Notes under the pieces: generated by a model
Told to the model about the DNA's origin: nothing
Database searches by the model: none
What the model saw: only the letters and a program-made list of their open reading frames with translations
Program-made: the position numbers and the translations under genes
Shown here: in pieces, positions 8,972-18,282 of the stretch
How the letters are laid out: every line of letters begins with the position of its first letter
How positions within the stretch are numbered: the stretch's first letter is position 1
From: DATAWK01 sp036267255
GTDB taxonomy: Bacteria; Acidobacteriota; Terriglobia; Terriglobales; Acidobacteriaceae
Length of the DNA: 64,000 nucleotides
Direction of reading: 5' to 3'
NCBI GenBank assembly: GCA_036267255.1
Contig: DATAWK010000016.1
Coordinates: forward strand, 3,837 to 67,836

Positions 8972-9598
8972 ATGACGGCAGAAAATCTTGTGCTCACCGG
9001 CACGCATATTCGTCTCGAGCCTCTGGAGCATCATCATGTCGATGCCCTCGTCACCGCCGCTGCAGCCGATCCCTCCCTCTATCAATGGAGCCCCATCCCG
9101 CTGGACCATGCCGCAGCCGCCACCTACATCCGCACCGCTCTGGCCTGGCGCGACGCAGGCACTGCCATTCCCCTCGTCACCATCCGCAAAGACGACAATG
9201 TCATCCTCGGATCGACACGCTTCTGGAATCTGGAACGCTGGTCGTGGCCGCAAAGCTCTCCGCAACATGGCTGTCGTCCCATCGACGCCTGTGAGATCGG
9301 CTACTCGTGGCTCACCGCCTCAGCCATCCGGACGGCAGCCAACACAGAGGCCAAGCTGTTGATGCTGACCCATGCTTTTGAGACGTGGCGCGTGCTCCGT
9401 GTCTGCTTTCATACGGACGCGCGGAACAAGCGTTCCGCAGCCGCGCTGGAACGCATCGGCGGAAAGTTCGAAGGGCTACTCCGCTCTCATCGCATGGCGG
9501 CTGATTTCATCCCGCGGGACTCTCTGCGTTATTCGATCGTTGCGGCGGAATGGCCGGATGTCAAACAACGGCTGATGGACCGCCTGCGCCAGGCCTGA
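8972..9598 (+). CDS. GNAT acetyltransferase (RimJ/RimL-like)
   Basis: 208-residue acetyltransferase. It opens like the RimJ/RimL group (LTGTHIRLEPLEHHHVDAL), has IPLVTIRKDDNVILGSTRFW for the central strands, EIGYSWLT for the strand next to acetyl-CoA, and RVCFHTDARNKRSAAALERIGGKFEGLLR, which matches the conserved N..S..A.e..GF/kfEG ending. Members acetylate ribosomal N-termini, amino acids or small amines; the target here is unknown. The stop codon directly abuts that of the convergent FAD monooxygenase, with no terminator between them. Confidence 0.85.
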   Translation: MTAENLVLTGTHIRLEPLEHHHVDALVTAAAADPSLYQWSPIPLDHAAAATYIRTALAWRDAGTAIPLVTIRKDDNVILGSTRFWNLERWSWPQSSPQHGCRPIDACEIGYSWLTASAIRTAANTEAKLLMLTHAFETWRVLRVCFHTDARNKRSAAALERIGGKFEGLLRSHRMAADFIPRDSLRYSIVAAEWPDVKQRLMDRLRQA

Positions 9599-11167
9599 TC
9601 AGATTTCGCCGTAAATCTGCTCCAGGTAATTTTCGACAGCATCCATCGATTGGCTGCTCCCGATGCATCCGATGTATCCGTCGGGCCGGATCAGAAAGAG
9701 CGCTCCATTCTCTCCGCCATATGCATCACGAGCATGGCCTCGATCGTCCGTCAGTGCCCTATCGCCGGCATGCGCCGCCGATACCATGCTGTCCACCGTG
9801 TACGCACATACCTGTTGTCCATATTTTTCGCTCAACTTTTTCAGCCCGGCGAAATCATGATTGCCAAAGCTCAACAACGTACATCGCGGCCCGCGGAACA
9901 GGTCGAACAGCCGCACCTCTTTTCCCGCGGCATCTCGCATCGGAGCATCCGGAGCACGATCGCCCGCGCGCAGCGGAGTCGCAGGCATTGCCTCTTCCCG
10001 GCTTAGCGAGCAATCGCGATAATTCAATCCCAGTTGCAGCGTCTCCGGCCCGCGTTCCGGTTTCTCGTCGTTGCGAAGCCTCTGCCGGTGTAGTTTTGAG
10101 GTGATCCCCAGCACCGACGCCGCAATGGGCAGCCGCTCCTCCTCATACGAATCCAGCAACGACGCATCAGCACCGTGCAGCACCGCACTCAGTTTCCATC
10201 CCAGGTTGTAGGCGTCCTGAATGCCCGTGTTCATGCCCTGTCCGCCTGCCGGGGAGTGAACATGCGCCGCATCCCCCGCCAGAAAGATGCGCCCCATGCG
10301 ATATTGATCCACCATTCTCACGTTCACGCGATAGAGCGAAAGCCATGTCGGATCGGACAGCTTCACTTCGCTGCGCCCCGTCTTCTCATCGCGGGTGCGT
10401 TCGTCGATAATCCGCTGAAACGTTTCCAGCGAAGACTCCACTTCTTCCTCCGGGGGAATCTGCGCTTGAAATTGAAAGGTATCCGTCGACGGCAAAGGGC
10501 ACAACGCCACCCAGCCGTCCTTATGCTTCGGCCAGGAGTGCCAGTGGTCGCGGTCCAGCCCCTCCACGTGAACGTCGCCCACCAGCATCCGCTCGTCCTT
10601 CCATGTCTCGCCTTCAAATCCCACATTCAGGTGCTTCCGCACAAAGCTCCGTCCGCCATCCGCAGCCACCGCATACTCGGCCCGCACCTGTTCCTGTCTT
10701 CCCTCTTTTTGCAGCGTCGCTGTCACGGCGTCTGCGTCCTGTTCCAGCGCCACCAGCTCCGTCGCCAGCTCCACCCGTTTGCCCCACTCCTCCATGCATC
10801 CGCGCAGAATCTCCTCCACGCGCCACTGCGGAATAATCATCGAGCTGGCATACGGCACATCCGGCGTCGGATGCCGTCCCTCATGCATGTCGAAATCGCC
10901 CAGAACGGTCGCACCGTCGTAGCCGCGAAAGGGCAGATGAAACCGGCCGTTCGCAAGAATCTTCTCCACCACGCCAAGGTCTTCCAGAATTTCCAGGCTG
11001 CGCGGTTGCAGCCCTTTGCCGCGCGACCCGGCAAAATACTTCGTCGTTTTGTCGATGATGCGGAAGTCCACGCCGCGACGCGCCAGGTCGCAGGCCAGCG
11101 TAAGACCTGTCGGCCCGGCGCCGACAATCAGCACAGGCAATTTAGAAACAGCATGTTCCATCTTCAT
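9599..11167 (-). CDS. FAD-dependent aromatic hydroxylase (PheA/TfdB family)
   Basis: Class A flavoprotein monooxygenase of about 522 residues that should hydroxylate a phenolic or similar ring with NAD(P)H and O2. Visible motifs are GAGPTGL for FAD near the N-terminus, VAADGGRS (DG motif), and GRIFLAGDAAHVHSPAGGQG (second FAD motif), followed by GMNTGIQDAYNLGWKL. The last 150 residues form the thioredoxin-like C-terminal domain of the phenol hydroxylase/TfdB group, without the CxxC. ATG at 11167 was picked; ATG at 11161 or a TTG at 11191 are possible and none has a good ribosome site. The upstream region holds a 19-bp tandem array at 11204-11285. Confidence 0.88.
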   Translation of the reverse strand: MKMEHAVSKLPVLIVGAGPTGLTLACDLARRGVDFRIIDKTTKYFAGSRGKGLQPRSLEILEDLGVVEKILANGRFHLPFRGYDGATVLGDFDMHEGRHPTPDVPYASSMIIPQWRVEEILRGCMEEWGKRVELATELVALEQDADAVTATLQKEGRQEQVRAEYAVAADGGRSFVRKHLNVGFEGETWKDERMLVGDVHVEGLDRDHWHSWPKHKDGWVALCPLPSTDTFQFQAQIPPEEEVESSLETFQRIIDERTRDEKTGRSEVKLSDPTWLSLYRVNVRMVDQYRMGRIFLAGDAAHVHSPAGGQGMNTGIQDAYNLGWKLSAVLHGADASLLDSYEEERLPIAASVLGITSKLHRQRLRNDEKPERGPETLQLGLNYRDCSLSREEAMPATPLRAGDRAPDAPMRDAAGKEVRLFDLFRGPRCTLLSFGNHDFAGLKKLSEKYGQQVCAYTVDSMVSAAHAGDRALTDDRGHARDAYGGENGALFLIRPDGYIGCIGSSQSMDAVENYLEQIYGEI

Positions 11168-11203
11168 AAAGATCAGGATATATCGCAGCAAGCACGATAA
11201 GAA

Positions 11204-11285
11204 TTTTGCAAATCACTGACAGCTTTGCAAATCACTGACAGTTTCGTAAATCACTGGCAGTTTTGTAAATCACTGGCAGTTTCGC
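11204..11285. repeat. 19-bp tandem array upstream of the FAD monooxygenase
   Basis: Four copies at an exact 19-base period share AAATCACTGRCAG (copies at 11210, 11229, 11248 and 11267), joined by TTTYG(C/T). A degenerate fifth copy follows. Copies 1-2 read ACTGACAG and copies 3-4 ACTGGCAG. The array ends 37 bases before the monooxygenase ATG, so it looks like iterated binding sites rather than coding DNA. There are no unique spacers, so it is not a CRISPR array. Confidence 0.9.
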
Positions 11286-11351
11286 ATAGCCGCCGCTCCA
11301 TACATTGCAGGCAATCTCTGCCTTTCGATGAAAGCTGCTGCCGCACTCGCC

Positions 11352-14105
11352 TCACTCATGCCGCAACGCCCGCATGGGATCGACACGCGATGCCTGACGC
11401 GCTGGTCCAAATGCCGCAAGCAGCGCAATGCATAGCAGCAATACAGCCGCGCCTGCCAGCGTCAGCGGATCGGAAGGCTTCAGCCCATAGAGCATCGCGC
11501 TCACCAGTCGCGCCAGCCACACGGCTACACCAACTCCCAGCACCACGCCCACAATCGCCATCCACAAGGCCTCGCGCAACACCATGCCCAGCACCTGCTC
11601 CGCGCGTGCTCCCAGTGCCATGCGAATGCCGATCTCATTGGTCCGCCTCGCCACCGTATACGCCATAATGCCGTAAATTCCAATGATGGCCAGCACCAGC
11701 GCCAGCAGCCCAAAGCCGCTCGTCAACTGCGCAAAGACTCTCTCGCCGGACATGCTGGCTTGGATCTGCTCCGTCATCGTGCGCACGCCGATCAGCGGCA
11801 GGTCCCGATCCAGCGACGCAACAGCGGCCCGCACCTGGCTCAGCACACTGCCAGGGCCCGCCGCCGTGCGAACCTCGACCACCATGCGGCCCGCATCCAT
11901 CGTCTGCTCATACGGCATATAGAACAGCGGCGGCGTCTCGCTCCGCAGATTCGCATACCGGGTGTCTGCTGTAATGCCGACCACCTGCACCAGGCCAGTG
12001 GCGTCCTCGCTCACAAATGTCTGGCCAATGGGATTTTCGTTCGGGAAATATTTCCGCGCCAGTGTGCGATTGATCACCGCTACCTTCGGCGAAGTCGCAG
12101 TATCCTGCGCGTTGAATCCGCGACCCTGTAGAACAGCGATGCCCATTGTCTGGAAAAAATCCTCGCCCACAAGATTCAACTGAACACGAGGCTCGTCCTT
12201 ATGCACAGGTCGGCCCGACACATGGAAGGTCGATCCTGAATACCCGTCACCAACAATCGCGATATCGCTCATCGACACCGATCGAACTCCGGCGATGGCC
12301 ACGATCTTCTCTTCCAGTTGACGATAGAGCTGCACCATCTGCGCATCCGTATATCGAGTGCGCGGCGGGTTCAATTCAAATAGAAGAATATGATCTGCCC
12401 GGAACCCCAGCGGCGTGTGGCTCAGGTTCACCAGCGTGCGCACAAAAAGTCCCGCACCGATCAGCAGGATGGTCGACAGTGCAATCTGGAATACGACCAG
12501 CCCTTTGCCCAGCCACATCGTGCGCTGGGCCACCGTCCCATGGTTTGCTTCTTTCAGTGCAGTGTTCCCTTCCGAGCGCATCGCCTGCCATGCCGGCGCA
12601 ATGCCAAAGAAAATCCCCGTCGCCAGCGAAATACCCACCGTAAAGGCAACCACGCGCCAATCGAAATCCAGCCGCAGCGTATCCGCACTCCATGAATTTT
12701 CCAGCAGACGAGGAATCACATTCCGCCCCAGATATCCGAGGGCCAAACCTCCAGCACCGCCCAGCCCGGAGAGCAGCAGGCTCTCCGTCAGCATCTGGCG
12801 CAGGATACGCATCCGCCCCGCTCCCAGCGCCATCCGCGTACTCATCTCCCGTTCGCGGCTTGCCGCGCGCGCCAGCAACAGGTTCGCCAGGTTCACGCAC
12901 GCCAGCAGCAACACAAGCCCCGCCAGAGCCAGCAGCACATACGATGACTCCGCGAAGTCGCCCTTCAGATAATCCAACCCGCGATCTCCCGGCTCCAGCT
13001 TGAGATGGAACTGATTAAACTGGCTCGTGTTCGCCGCCTTGGGCAACGTCGCCATCGCCGCCTGCCGCAGCGCAACATCCAGCGCCGCCTGTGCCTGCGC
13101 CTCCGGCACATCCGGACGCAGTCGCGCCAGAATCAGCACCCACCAGGATTGGGGATTGTCCAGCAGCGATGTCGTTCCCTCTTGCGCGCGTGGCGCCAGC
13201 AGCGGCTGCATGGTCAGCGGCACAAAAATCTGCGCCGCGCTGCCCATCTTCAAACTCGTAAATCGTGCCGGACTGACTCCCACAATCGTGATCGGTATCC
13301 CGTTCACCAGGATCGTCTTGCCCAGCACCGACTTCGACCGGCCAAATCGTTCCGCCCAATAGCCTTCGCTGATCACCGCCACCGGGCCTTTCCCCGGCCC
13401 CGCATCATCTGCAGGCATCAGGGGCCGTCCAAGAATCGGCTTCACTCCCAGCGCCTGGAATGCATTTCCGCTCACCATCTCAGCGTTAACCAGTTCCGCC
13501 TGTCCATCCACGGTCGCTGTTGCTTGATAAAGGTCCTTGAAAGCAATCAGGTCCGCAACAACATTCGTCCTCTTGCGCAACTCCTCCAGCACTGGATAGG
13601 AAAAAGCATTGCTCGTCAGGCCGCCGTCCTTCGTGGCGCCCACATCGCCCCACACCGGAGGCACAAGCCGCTCATGACCGCTCACCCATGTCAGCATCCG
13701 CAGTTCCTGCGGCTTCTGTACCGGCAACGTATCGAACAGCACTTTTTTTGCAACCGTAAAAATGGCTGTGTTCGCGCCGATTCCCAGCACCAGCGAGAGA
13801 ATAGCGATCAGGGTAAACAAGGGATTGCGGCGCAGTTGCCGCACACCATAACGCAGATCGCGCCCAACGGTAGCCAGCATCTGCGGCGTGCGCATCTCTC
13901 TCTGCTTCTGCTGCAATACCGTGGTGTTGCCGAATTGCCGCCGTGCCGCCGCGGCAGCCTCTGGATACGACATGCCCTGATGCAGAAATCGATCCGTCAG
14001 CAGTTGCAGATGTTCCCGCACTTCCTCGTCAAACTCGCCATCGGCCTTCGGCTGGCCAAACAACCCCTGCAGCTTCGCCGCAAAAACACGCAACGGAACA
14101 CGCAT
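11352..14105 (-). CDS. ADOP-type FtsX/MacB permease (917 aa), module 2
   Basis: The longest permease in the window. The prefix domain (FDEEVREHLQLLTDRF, AAAAARRQFGN) is followed by the first helix (PLFTLIAILSLVLGIGANTA), a periplasmic MacB domain, an FtsX block with ACVNLANLLLARAASREREM, the second helix pair and periplasmic domain, and a final FtsX block with IGIRMALGARAEQVLG, ending DPMRALRHE. An AAGGGAG ribosome site lies six bases before the ATG. The gene begins 3 bases after the stop codon of its PadR, and the two share one promoter with a long inverted repeat. Confidence 0.93.
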   Translation of the reverse strand: MRVPLRVFAAKLQGLFGQPKADGEFDEEVREHLQLLTDRFLHQGMSYPEAAAAARRQFGNTTVLQQKQREMRTPQMLATVGRDLRYGVRQLRRNPLFTLIAILSLVLGIGANTAIFTVAKKVLFDTLPVQKPQELRMLTWVSGHERLVPPVWGDVGATKDGGLTSNAFSYPVLEELRKRTNVVADLIAFKDLYQATATVDGQAELVNAEMVSGNAFQALGVKPILGRPLMPADDAGPGKGPVAVISEGYWAERFGRSKSVLGKTILVNGIPITIVGVSPARFTSLKMGSAAQIFVPLTMQPLLAPRAQEGTTSLLDNPQSWWVLILARLRPDVPEAQAQAALDVALRQAAMATLPKAANTSQFNQFHLKLEPGDRGLDYLKGDFAESSYVLLALAGLVLLLACVNLANLLLARAASREREMSTRMALGAGRMRILRQMLTESLLLSGLGGAGGLALGYLGRNVIPRLLENSWSADTLRLDFDWRVVAFTVGISLATGIFFGIAPAWQAMRSEGNTALKEANHGTVAQRTMWLGKGLVVFQIALSTILLIGAGLFVRTLVNLSHTPLGFRADHILLFELNPPRTRYTDAQMVQLYRQLEEKIVAIAGVRSVSMSDIAIVGDGYSGSTFHVSGRPVHKDEPRVQLNLVGEDFFQTMGIAVLQGRGFNAQDTATSPKVAVINRTLARKYFPNENPIGQTFVSEDATGLVQVVGITADTRYANLRSETPPLFYMPYEQTMDAGRMVVEVRTAAGPGSVLSQVRAAVASLDRDLPLIGVRTMTEQIQASMSGERVFAQLTSGFGLLALVLAIIGIYGIMAYTVARRTNEIGIRMALGARAEQVLGMVLREALWMAIVGVVLGVGVAVWLARLVSAMLYGLKPSDPLTLAGAAVLLLCIALLAAFGPARQASRVDPMRALRHE

Positions 14106-14108
14106 GGC

Positions 14109-14450
14109 TCATCTCCCTTCCTGGCGCAGCACCCGCCCGATGACGCCTGAAATGCGCTCCCAGTTTTCCGTCTCCCGGGTCAATTGCTTCTGCCCGCGCT
14201 TGGTGATCGAGTAGAACCGGGCCTTGCGGTTGTTCTCCGAAACGCCCCACTCCGATGCGATCCAGCCCTGCTGCTGCAGCCGCAGCAGAGATGTGTATAC
14301 CGTGCCTTCGTTCAGCTTCAGCACATCGTCGCTCAACTGCTCGATGCGCCGCGCAATTCCGAATCCATGCTGCGCCCCCAGCGCATGCAGCGTCTTCAGA
14401 ATCATCAGGTCCAGCGTGCCCTGCAATACTTCCGACCGTTCCTCGCTCAT
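14109..14450 (-). CDS. PadR-family repressor of ADOP module 2
   Basis: 113-residue winged-helix protein: SEVLQGTLDLMILKTL, HGFGIARRIEQLS, LNEGTVYTSLLRLQQQGWI and SENNRKARFYSITKRGQKQL. ATG at 14450 was chosen over an in-frame ATG at 14468 because AAAGGAG sits five bases before it. The open frame upstream (to 14594) has no homology. Its operator candidate is the 14-base-arm palindrome at 14462-14504, which touches this ribosome site. Confidence 0.9.
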   Translation of the reverse strand: MSEERSEVLQGTLDLMILKTLHALGAQHGFGIARRIEQLSDDVLKLNEGTVYTSLLRLQQQGWIASEWGVSENNRKARFYSITKRGQKQLTRETENWERISGVIGRVLRQEGR

Positions 14451-14461
14451 GGCCACTCCTT

Positions 14462-14504
14462 TGGACATTGCAAAGAAGTTAGCATGTCTCCTTTGCAATG
14501 TCCA
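14462..14504. promoter_or_regulatory. Long inverted repeat over the module 2 promoter
   Basis: Arms TGGACATTGCAAAG and CTTTGCAATGTCCA are perfect complements of 14 bases, 15 bases apart. On the minus strand the distal arm contains TGGACA, a good -35 box, followed 17 bases later by TAACTT. The proximal arm runs into the AAAGGAG ribosome site of the PadR gene. A protein bound here would block both transcription and translation start. Confidence 0.75.
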
Positions 14505-14707
14505 TAGGAACCATCCGCCAACTCTTTTCCAGCCGCAATAGATTGCGTTCCGGGTTACCCCTCCCGGCGAATACGCATCTAACCAATACGGCAACCATGA
14601 AACTGTTGCAAAAACACGCTTTATCGAACAATTGCGTCCGCACGGAGAACTTCAGAACTCCGTCACGGATCGCTTATGACAACGCACATCAACCAGGAGG
14701 TAGGATC

Positions 14708-15043
14708 ATGCGTAAGAGTCTTTCCGTTGCTTTTCTGGCAGTTGCATTTGCTGTAACGGCGGCAGCAGCGCCGAAAATTGAAGGTACAACCACGCTGCAG
14801 CGATTCAATCCAGTCGGAGCAACCAGCCACCATCAACAGTTCGACCTTTTCTTCACTACCTCGCATCATGAGTACACGTGTCGCACCAGCACCAAGCAAT
14901 CTGTGAACGCAACGGACTTCGTTGCCGGCAGCGACCTGGCATACGATATCGACGGCAACAAGGCCAAGCTCAAAACCATCCGGGGCAAGCATGTCGATTG
15001 CACCATCGTGCGCGTCAAGGATTTGTCGGCCATGCAGCAATAA
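14708..15043 (+). CDS. Small exported protein of unknown function
   Basis: 111 residues with a typical signal peptide (MRKSLSVAFLAVAFAVTAAAA) cleaved near residue 21. AGGAGG lies eight bases before the ATG, a strong ribosome site. The mature part has two HH pairs (ATSHHQQFDLFFTTSHHEYTC) and two cysteines that could form a disulfide. I do not recognise the family. It stands alone between a PadR-ADOP module and the cysteine desulfurase. Confidence 0.7.
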   Translation: MRKSLSVAFLAVAFAVTAAAAPKIEGTTTLQRFNPVGATSHHQQFDLFFTTSHHEYTCRTSTKQSVNATDFVAGSDLAYDIDGNKAKLKTIRGKHVDCTIVRVKDLSAMQQ

Positions 15044-15250
15044 ATTGGACTTCCGCTGCGCCTCTTCCATATCTGCTTCGATTGTGACCCGGACTGCGTT
15101 GCCGATTTGTGCCGGCAGAACATATCGGTTGGCTGCATCCTGAGTGCCCGGCCATCGGCTTCGCAGTCCGCAACCACAGGTTTCCGTTGCCTCTGCCTGT
15201 CTGTCTCTTAGGCGCTCTCAAGCCGTACAATAGTCGGTTGGAGACAATGC

Positions 15251-16429
15251 ATGCGCCGCGTATACATGGATGCAAACGCCACCACTCCGCTTCTGCCCGA
15301 AGTGCTGGAGACCATTCGCCCTTATTTCATTGAGCGTTTCGGCAACGCCTCGTCCGTGCATTCCTTCGGCCAGCAGGCGCGTGGTGTTGTCGAGCAGGCA
15401 CGCGTCAGCGTCTCCAAACTCATTCAGTGCCGCCCTGCGGAAATCGTCTTCACCAGCGGCGGCACCGAGAGCGATAACCTTGCTCTCTTCGGTGCCACCC
15501 AGCCCGGCGATCACCTCATCACCACCACCATCGAGCATCACGCCGTCCTGCACGCCGCCGAGCGTCTCGCCCAGTGTGGCCGCGAAGTCACCTTCGTGCC
15601 TTGCGACGCCAACGGCCTCGTCCATGCCGACGCCATCCGCAACGCGCTCCGTCCCAACACGCGCCTCATCAGCGTCATGATGGCCAACAACGAAACCGGA
15701 GTCGTGCAGCCCGTCGCAGAGATCGGCAAAATCGCCGCCGAAGCGGGCGTCCTTTTTCATACCGATGCCGTACAGACCGCGGGCAAACTGCCCATCTCCG
15801 TCGAAGCCATCGGCTGTCACATGCTCTCCATCTCCGGCCACAAGATGCATGCGCCGCAAGGCACCGGCATTCTTTTCATTCGCAAGGACACGAAAATCGA
15901 TCCGCTCTTCTACGGCGGCACGCACGAACGTCAGCGTCGCGCCGGAACGGAAAATGTCGCTGGTATCGCGGGCCTGGGCAAGGCCGCTGAAATTGCCCGC
16001 AAGGGCCTCGAAGACAGCATCCCGCAGCAGATTGCATCTCTGCGCGATCGCCTGGAGCGCGAAATTCTCACGCGCGTCGATCAATCCGGCGTACACGGCA
16101 GCAACGTCACCCGCGTGCCCAACACCACCAATCTGTGGTTCGATCATCTGGAAGGCGAAGCGCTCGTCATCTCGCTCGATCTCAAAGGTCTCGCCGTATC
16201 GGGCGGCTCAGCCTGCGCTTCCGGCGCCAGCGAACCCTCCCACGTTTTGACCGCAATGGCGATTCCCGCAGCTCGCGCCCGCGCCAGTCTGCGCTTCAGC
16301 CTCTCCAAGCTCACCACTGCCGAAGACGTTGACTTCGCCATCGAAGTCGTCCCGCAGGCTGTCGCACGTCTGCGCGAACTCTCGCCCGCCTACACAAAAG
16401 AACAAGCCACCGCGCCCGTCGCATCGTAA
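15251..16429 (+). CDS. iscS: Cysteine desulfurase (IscS/NifS type)
   Basis: PLP enzyme of 392 residues that takes sulfur from cysteine as a persulfide. It shows YMDANATTPLLPEV at the N-terminus, FTSGGTESDNLALFG for cofactor phosphate binding, THH-type TTIEHHAVLH, the PLP lysine in SISGHKMHAPQG near residue 198, and the catalytic loop Cys in GGSACASGASEPSHVL near 322. Loop length and the ACASG motif place it in group I (IscS/NifS). mnmA lies 167 bases downstream on the same strand, so transfer of sulfur to tRNA thiolation is the likely role. Confidence 0.93.
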   Translation: MRRVYMDANATTPLLPEVLETIRPYFIERFGNASSVHSFGQQARGVVEQARVSVSKLIQCRPAEIVFTSGGTESDNLALFGATQPGDHLITTTIEHHAVLHAAERLAQCGREVTFVPCDANGLVHADAIRNALRPNTRLISVMMANNETGVVQPVAEIGKIAAEAGVLFHTDAVQTAGKLPISVEAIGCHMLSISGHKMHAPQGTGILFIRKDTKIDPLFYGGTHERQRRAGTENVAGIAGLGKAAEIARKGLEDSIPQQIASLRDRLEREILTRVDQSGVHGSNVTRVPNTTNLWFDHLEGEALVISLDLKGLAVSGGSACASGASEPSHVLTAMAIPAARARASLRFSLSKLTTAEDVDFAIEVVPQAVARLRELSPAYTKEQATAPVAS

Positions 16430-16466
16430 GTTGCATTGCCGTTTCAAGTCGCTTGGCAGAAAAAAG

Positions 16467-16546
16467 AATTCTTCTGAACGAAGCGTAGCAAAGAGAAGAA
16501 TCCAGGCAATCCGGCTGCCCCACGTCTCACCTCGGAGACCCGCGTT
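16467..16546. repeat. Dispersed intergenic repeat, copy A (degenerate)
   Basis: Contains TTCTGAACGAAGCGTAGCA..GAAGAATCCAGGCAATC followed by a CCCCACGTCTC..GGAGACCCGCG hairpin. It is related to the copies at 20976 and 37962, with an insertion in the first half. It lies between iscS and mnmA. Confidence 0.65.
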
Positions 16547-16596
16547 GTCAACACAACAAGCCCGCGCACCCGTTCCCACATATACTGGATATAGTT

Positions 16597-17712
16597 ATGT
16601 CCGCACCTGAAACCATCGCGGTTGCCATGTCCGGCGGGGTCGATTCCTCCACCGTCGCCGCCATGCTGCGCGACCAGGGCTACAACCTCGTCGGCCTTAC
16701 GCTGCAACTGTGGAACCAGCGCCGTCTCGCCGGCAAGCCCGGCATGCCCGAGACAACCGAAGGCCGCTGCTGTTCCCTCGACGACGTTTACGACGCGCGC
16801 CGTGTCGCCGAGCAGCTCGACATTCCCTACTACGTCGTCAATCAGCAGGAGCGCTTTGAGCAGGATGTCGTCCGCCCCTTCGTCGCCGAATATCTCAGCG
16901 GCCGCACGCCTGTTCCCTGCACGCTCTGCAACAACCATCTCAAGTTCGATCAGCTCCTTATCACCGCGCAGCAGATCGGCGCCACACGCATCGCCACCGG
17001 TCACTACGCACGCAATGAGTATGACCCCGCGCGCGATCGCTGGATTCTCAAGCGCCCCGCCGACGCCGGCAAGGACCAGACCTATTTCCTCTTCGGCCTC
17101 AAGCAGGACCAGCTCGCGCGCACCCTCTTCCCGCTCGGCAACTACACCAAGCCGCAGGTACGCGACATCGCCGGCAATCATCAGCTCGCCCTCGCGCAGA
17201 AGCCCGATTCCCAGGAGATCTGCTTCATCCCCGGCGGCGACTACAAGCAGTTCCTCGACGCCTATCTCTCCGAGCAGAACGACGCACTGCCCGACACCAG
17301 CGGCGAACTCGTCACCACCAGCGGCGAAGTCATCGGCCATCACGACGGCATCCACAACTTCACCGTCGGCCAGCGCAAGGGCCTCGGCGTCGCTTCACCC
17401 ACGCCGCTCTATGTTCTCCAGATCAATGGAGCCGAGCGCAAGGTCGTCGTCGGCAGCAACGAGGACCTCGCCACAAAAACGCTTCGTGCCAATCGCCTCA
17501 ATTGGATCTCCATCGCCTCGCTCGACGCTCCCATGCGCGTGCAGGTAAAAATCCGTCATCGCCACGAACCCGCCTGGGCTACCCTCGCGCCCGGCGCCAA
17601 TCCCGGCGAAGCCATCGCCACCTTCGACGAACCCCAGCGCGCCGTCACGCCCGGTCAGGCCGCCGTCTTTTACCATGGGGACGAAGTCGTCGGCGGCGGC
17701 TGGATTCTCTAA
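16597..17712 (+). CDS. mnmA: tRNA-specific 2-thiouridylase MnmA
   Basis: 371 residues. The enzyme activates U34 of Lys, Glu and Gln tRNAs with ATP and inserts sulfur to give s2U. The PP-loop is AMSGGVDSSTVA near residue 8; the first catalytic Cys is in PVPCTLCNNHLKF near 108, and the second in DSQEICFIPGGDY near 209. GHYAR and KDQTYFLF are also conserved. The C-terminal beta-barrel is complete (QAAVFYHGDEVVGGG). Full length for the family. It is downstream of a cysteine desulfurase that likely supplies the sulfur. Confidence 0.96.
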   Translation: MSAPETIAVAMSGGVDSSTVAAMLRDQGYNLVGLTLQLWNQRRLAGKPGMPETTEGRCCSLDDVYDARRVAEQLDIPYYVVNQQERFEQDVVRPFVAEYLSGRTPVPCTLCNNHLKFDQLLITAQQIGATRIATGHYARNEYDPARDRWILKRPADAGKDQTYFLFGLKQDQLARTLFPLGNYTKPQVRDIAGNHQLALAQKPDSQEICFIPGGDYKQFLDAYLSEQNDALPDTSGELVTTSGEVIGHHDGIHNFTVGQRKGLGVASPTPLYVLQINGAERKVVVGSNEDLATKTLRANRLNWISIASLDAPMRVQVKIRHRHEPAWATLAPGANPGEAIATFDEPQRAVTPGQAAVFYHGDEVVGGGWIL

Positions 17713-17733
17713 CCGCTCTGCGCCACCGTCCCC

Positions 17734-17774
17734 GCTGTCCATTACCGGACACCGATTTTCAAAAATGGACACTC
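17734..17774. repeat. 41-bp direct repeat, left copy
   Basis: Starts GCTGTCCATTACC and ends AAAAATGGACACTC. It differs from the right copy at 18283 at four of 41 positions. It contains TGTCC-N6-GGACA and also TGTCCATT pairing with AATGGACA, so it is rich in inverted half-sites. The two copies bracket the small gene at 17977. Confidence 0.85.
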
Positions 17775-17976
17775 TCCCGCGTGTCCCCGCAACCCAACGG
17801 CAAGCGAATCAGTAGCTTAAAGCAGCCTGGTTTTGGCCGTCCGCTTGCCCCATAAAATACATCGCAAGTCGAACCAATCGGTTTCACCGCATGCTGTTTC
17901 TTCTACGCGATTCGTACCCATTGCGTAGCTGTTCGTTTGGAATAGTTCCTTACATGTAATAAAAGGAGGCAAATTC

Positions 17977-18255
17977 ATGCCCATGAATCGTAAATTCCTC
18001 GACACTCCTGCGAAGCAAAAACTTGTTGGATCCTGTGCCAGTCTCTTCCACGCAGCTGAAAAAGAAATGACGGCGTTCGTTTACGCCGTCGATCAGTTGT
18101 TTGGCGCCGAATCCTCCTGGCGGGCTGCGGAATACTGGATTGAACAGTTGGAAACCATCCATTCGCCCGGCAATCCGAGCGTTTCCGACCTGCGGCACGT
18201 CACCATAGCCGCTGCCTCCCGTCTTGCCGGCACATTTTGTATGGAGGTAGCGTAG
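17977..18255 (+). CDS. Small hypothetical protein between direct repeats
   Basis: 92 residues with a strong AAGGAGG ribosome site seven bases upstream. It is largely helical, with FHAAEKEMTAFVYAVDQLFG and WRAAEYWIEQLETI and no signal peptide or membrane segment. I do not recognise the family. The gene is enclosed by 41-bp direct repeats at 17734 and 18283 and precedes an ADOP gene that lacks a PadR partner, so it could be an accessory or regulatory protein of that permease. That is inference from position only. Confidence 0.6.
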   Translation: MPMNRKFLDTPAKQKLVGSCASLFHAAEKEMTAFVYAVDQLFGAESSWRAAEYWIEQLETIHSPGNPSVSDLRHVTIAAASRLAGTFCMEVA

Positions 18256-18282
18256 GCGCTCGGAACCGTACCCTGAATACCG

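Noticed and set aside
11204..11285. CRISPR array
   Set aside because: Units abut with a 19-base period, without unique spacers, and no cas gene is present. The same holds for 30461-30514 and 41622-41713.
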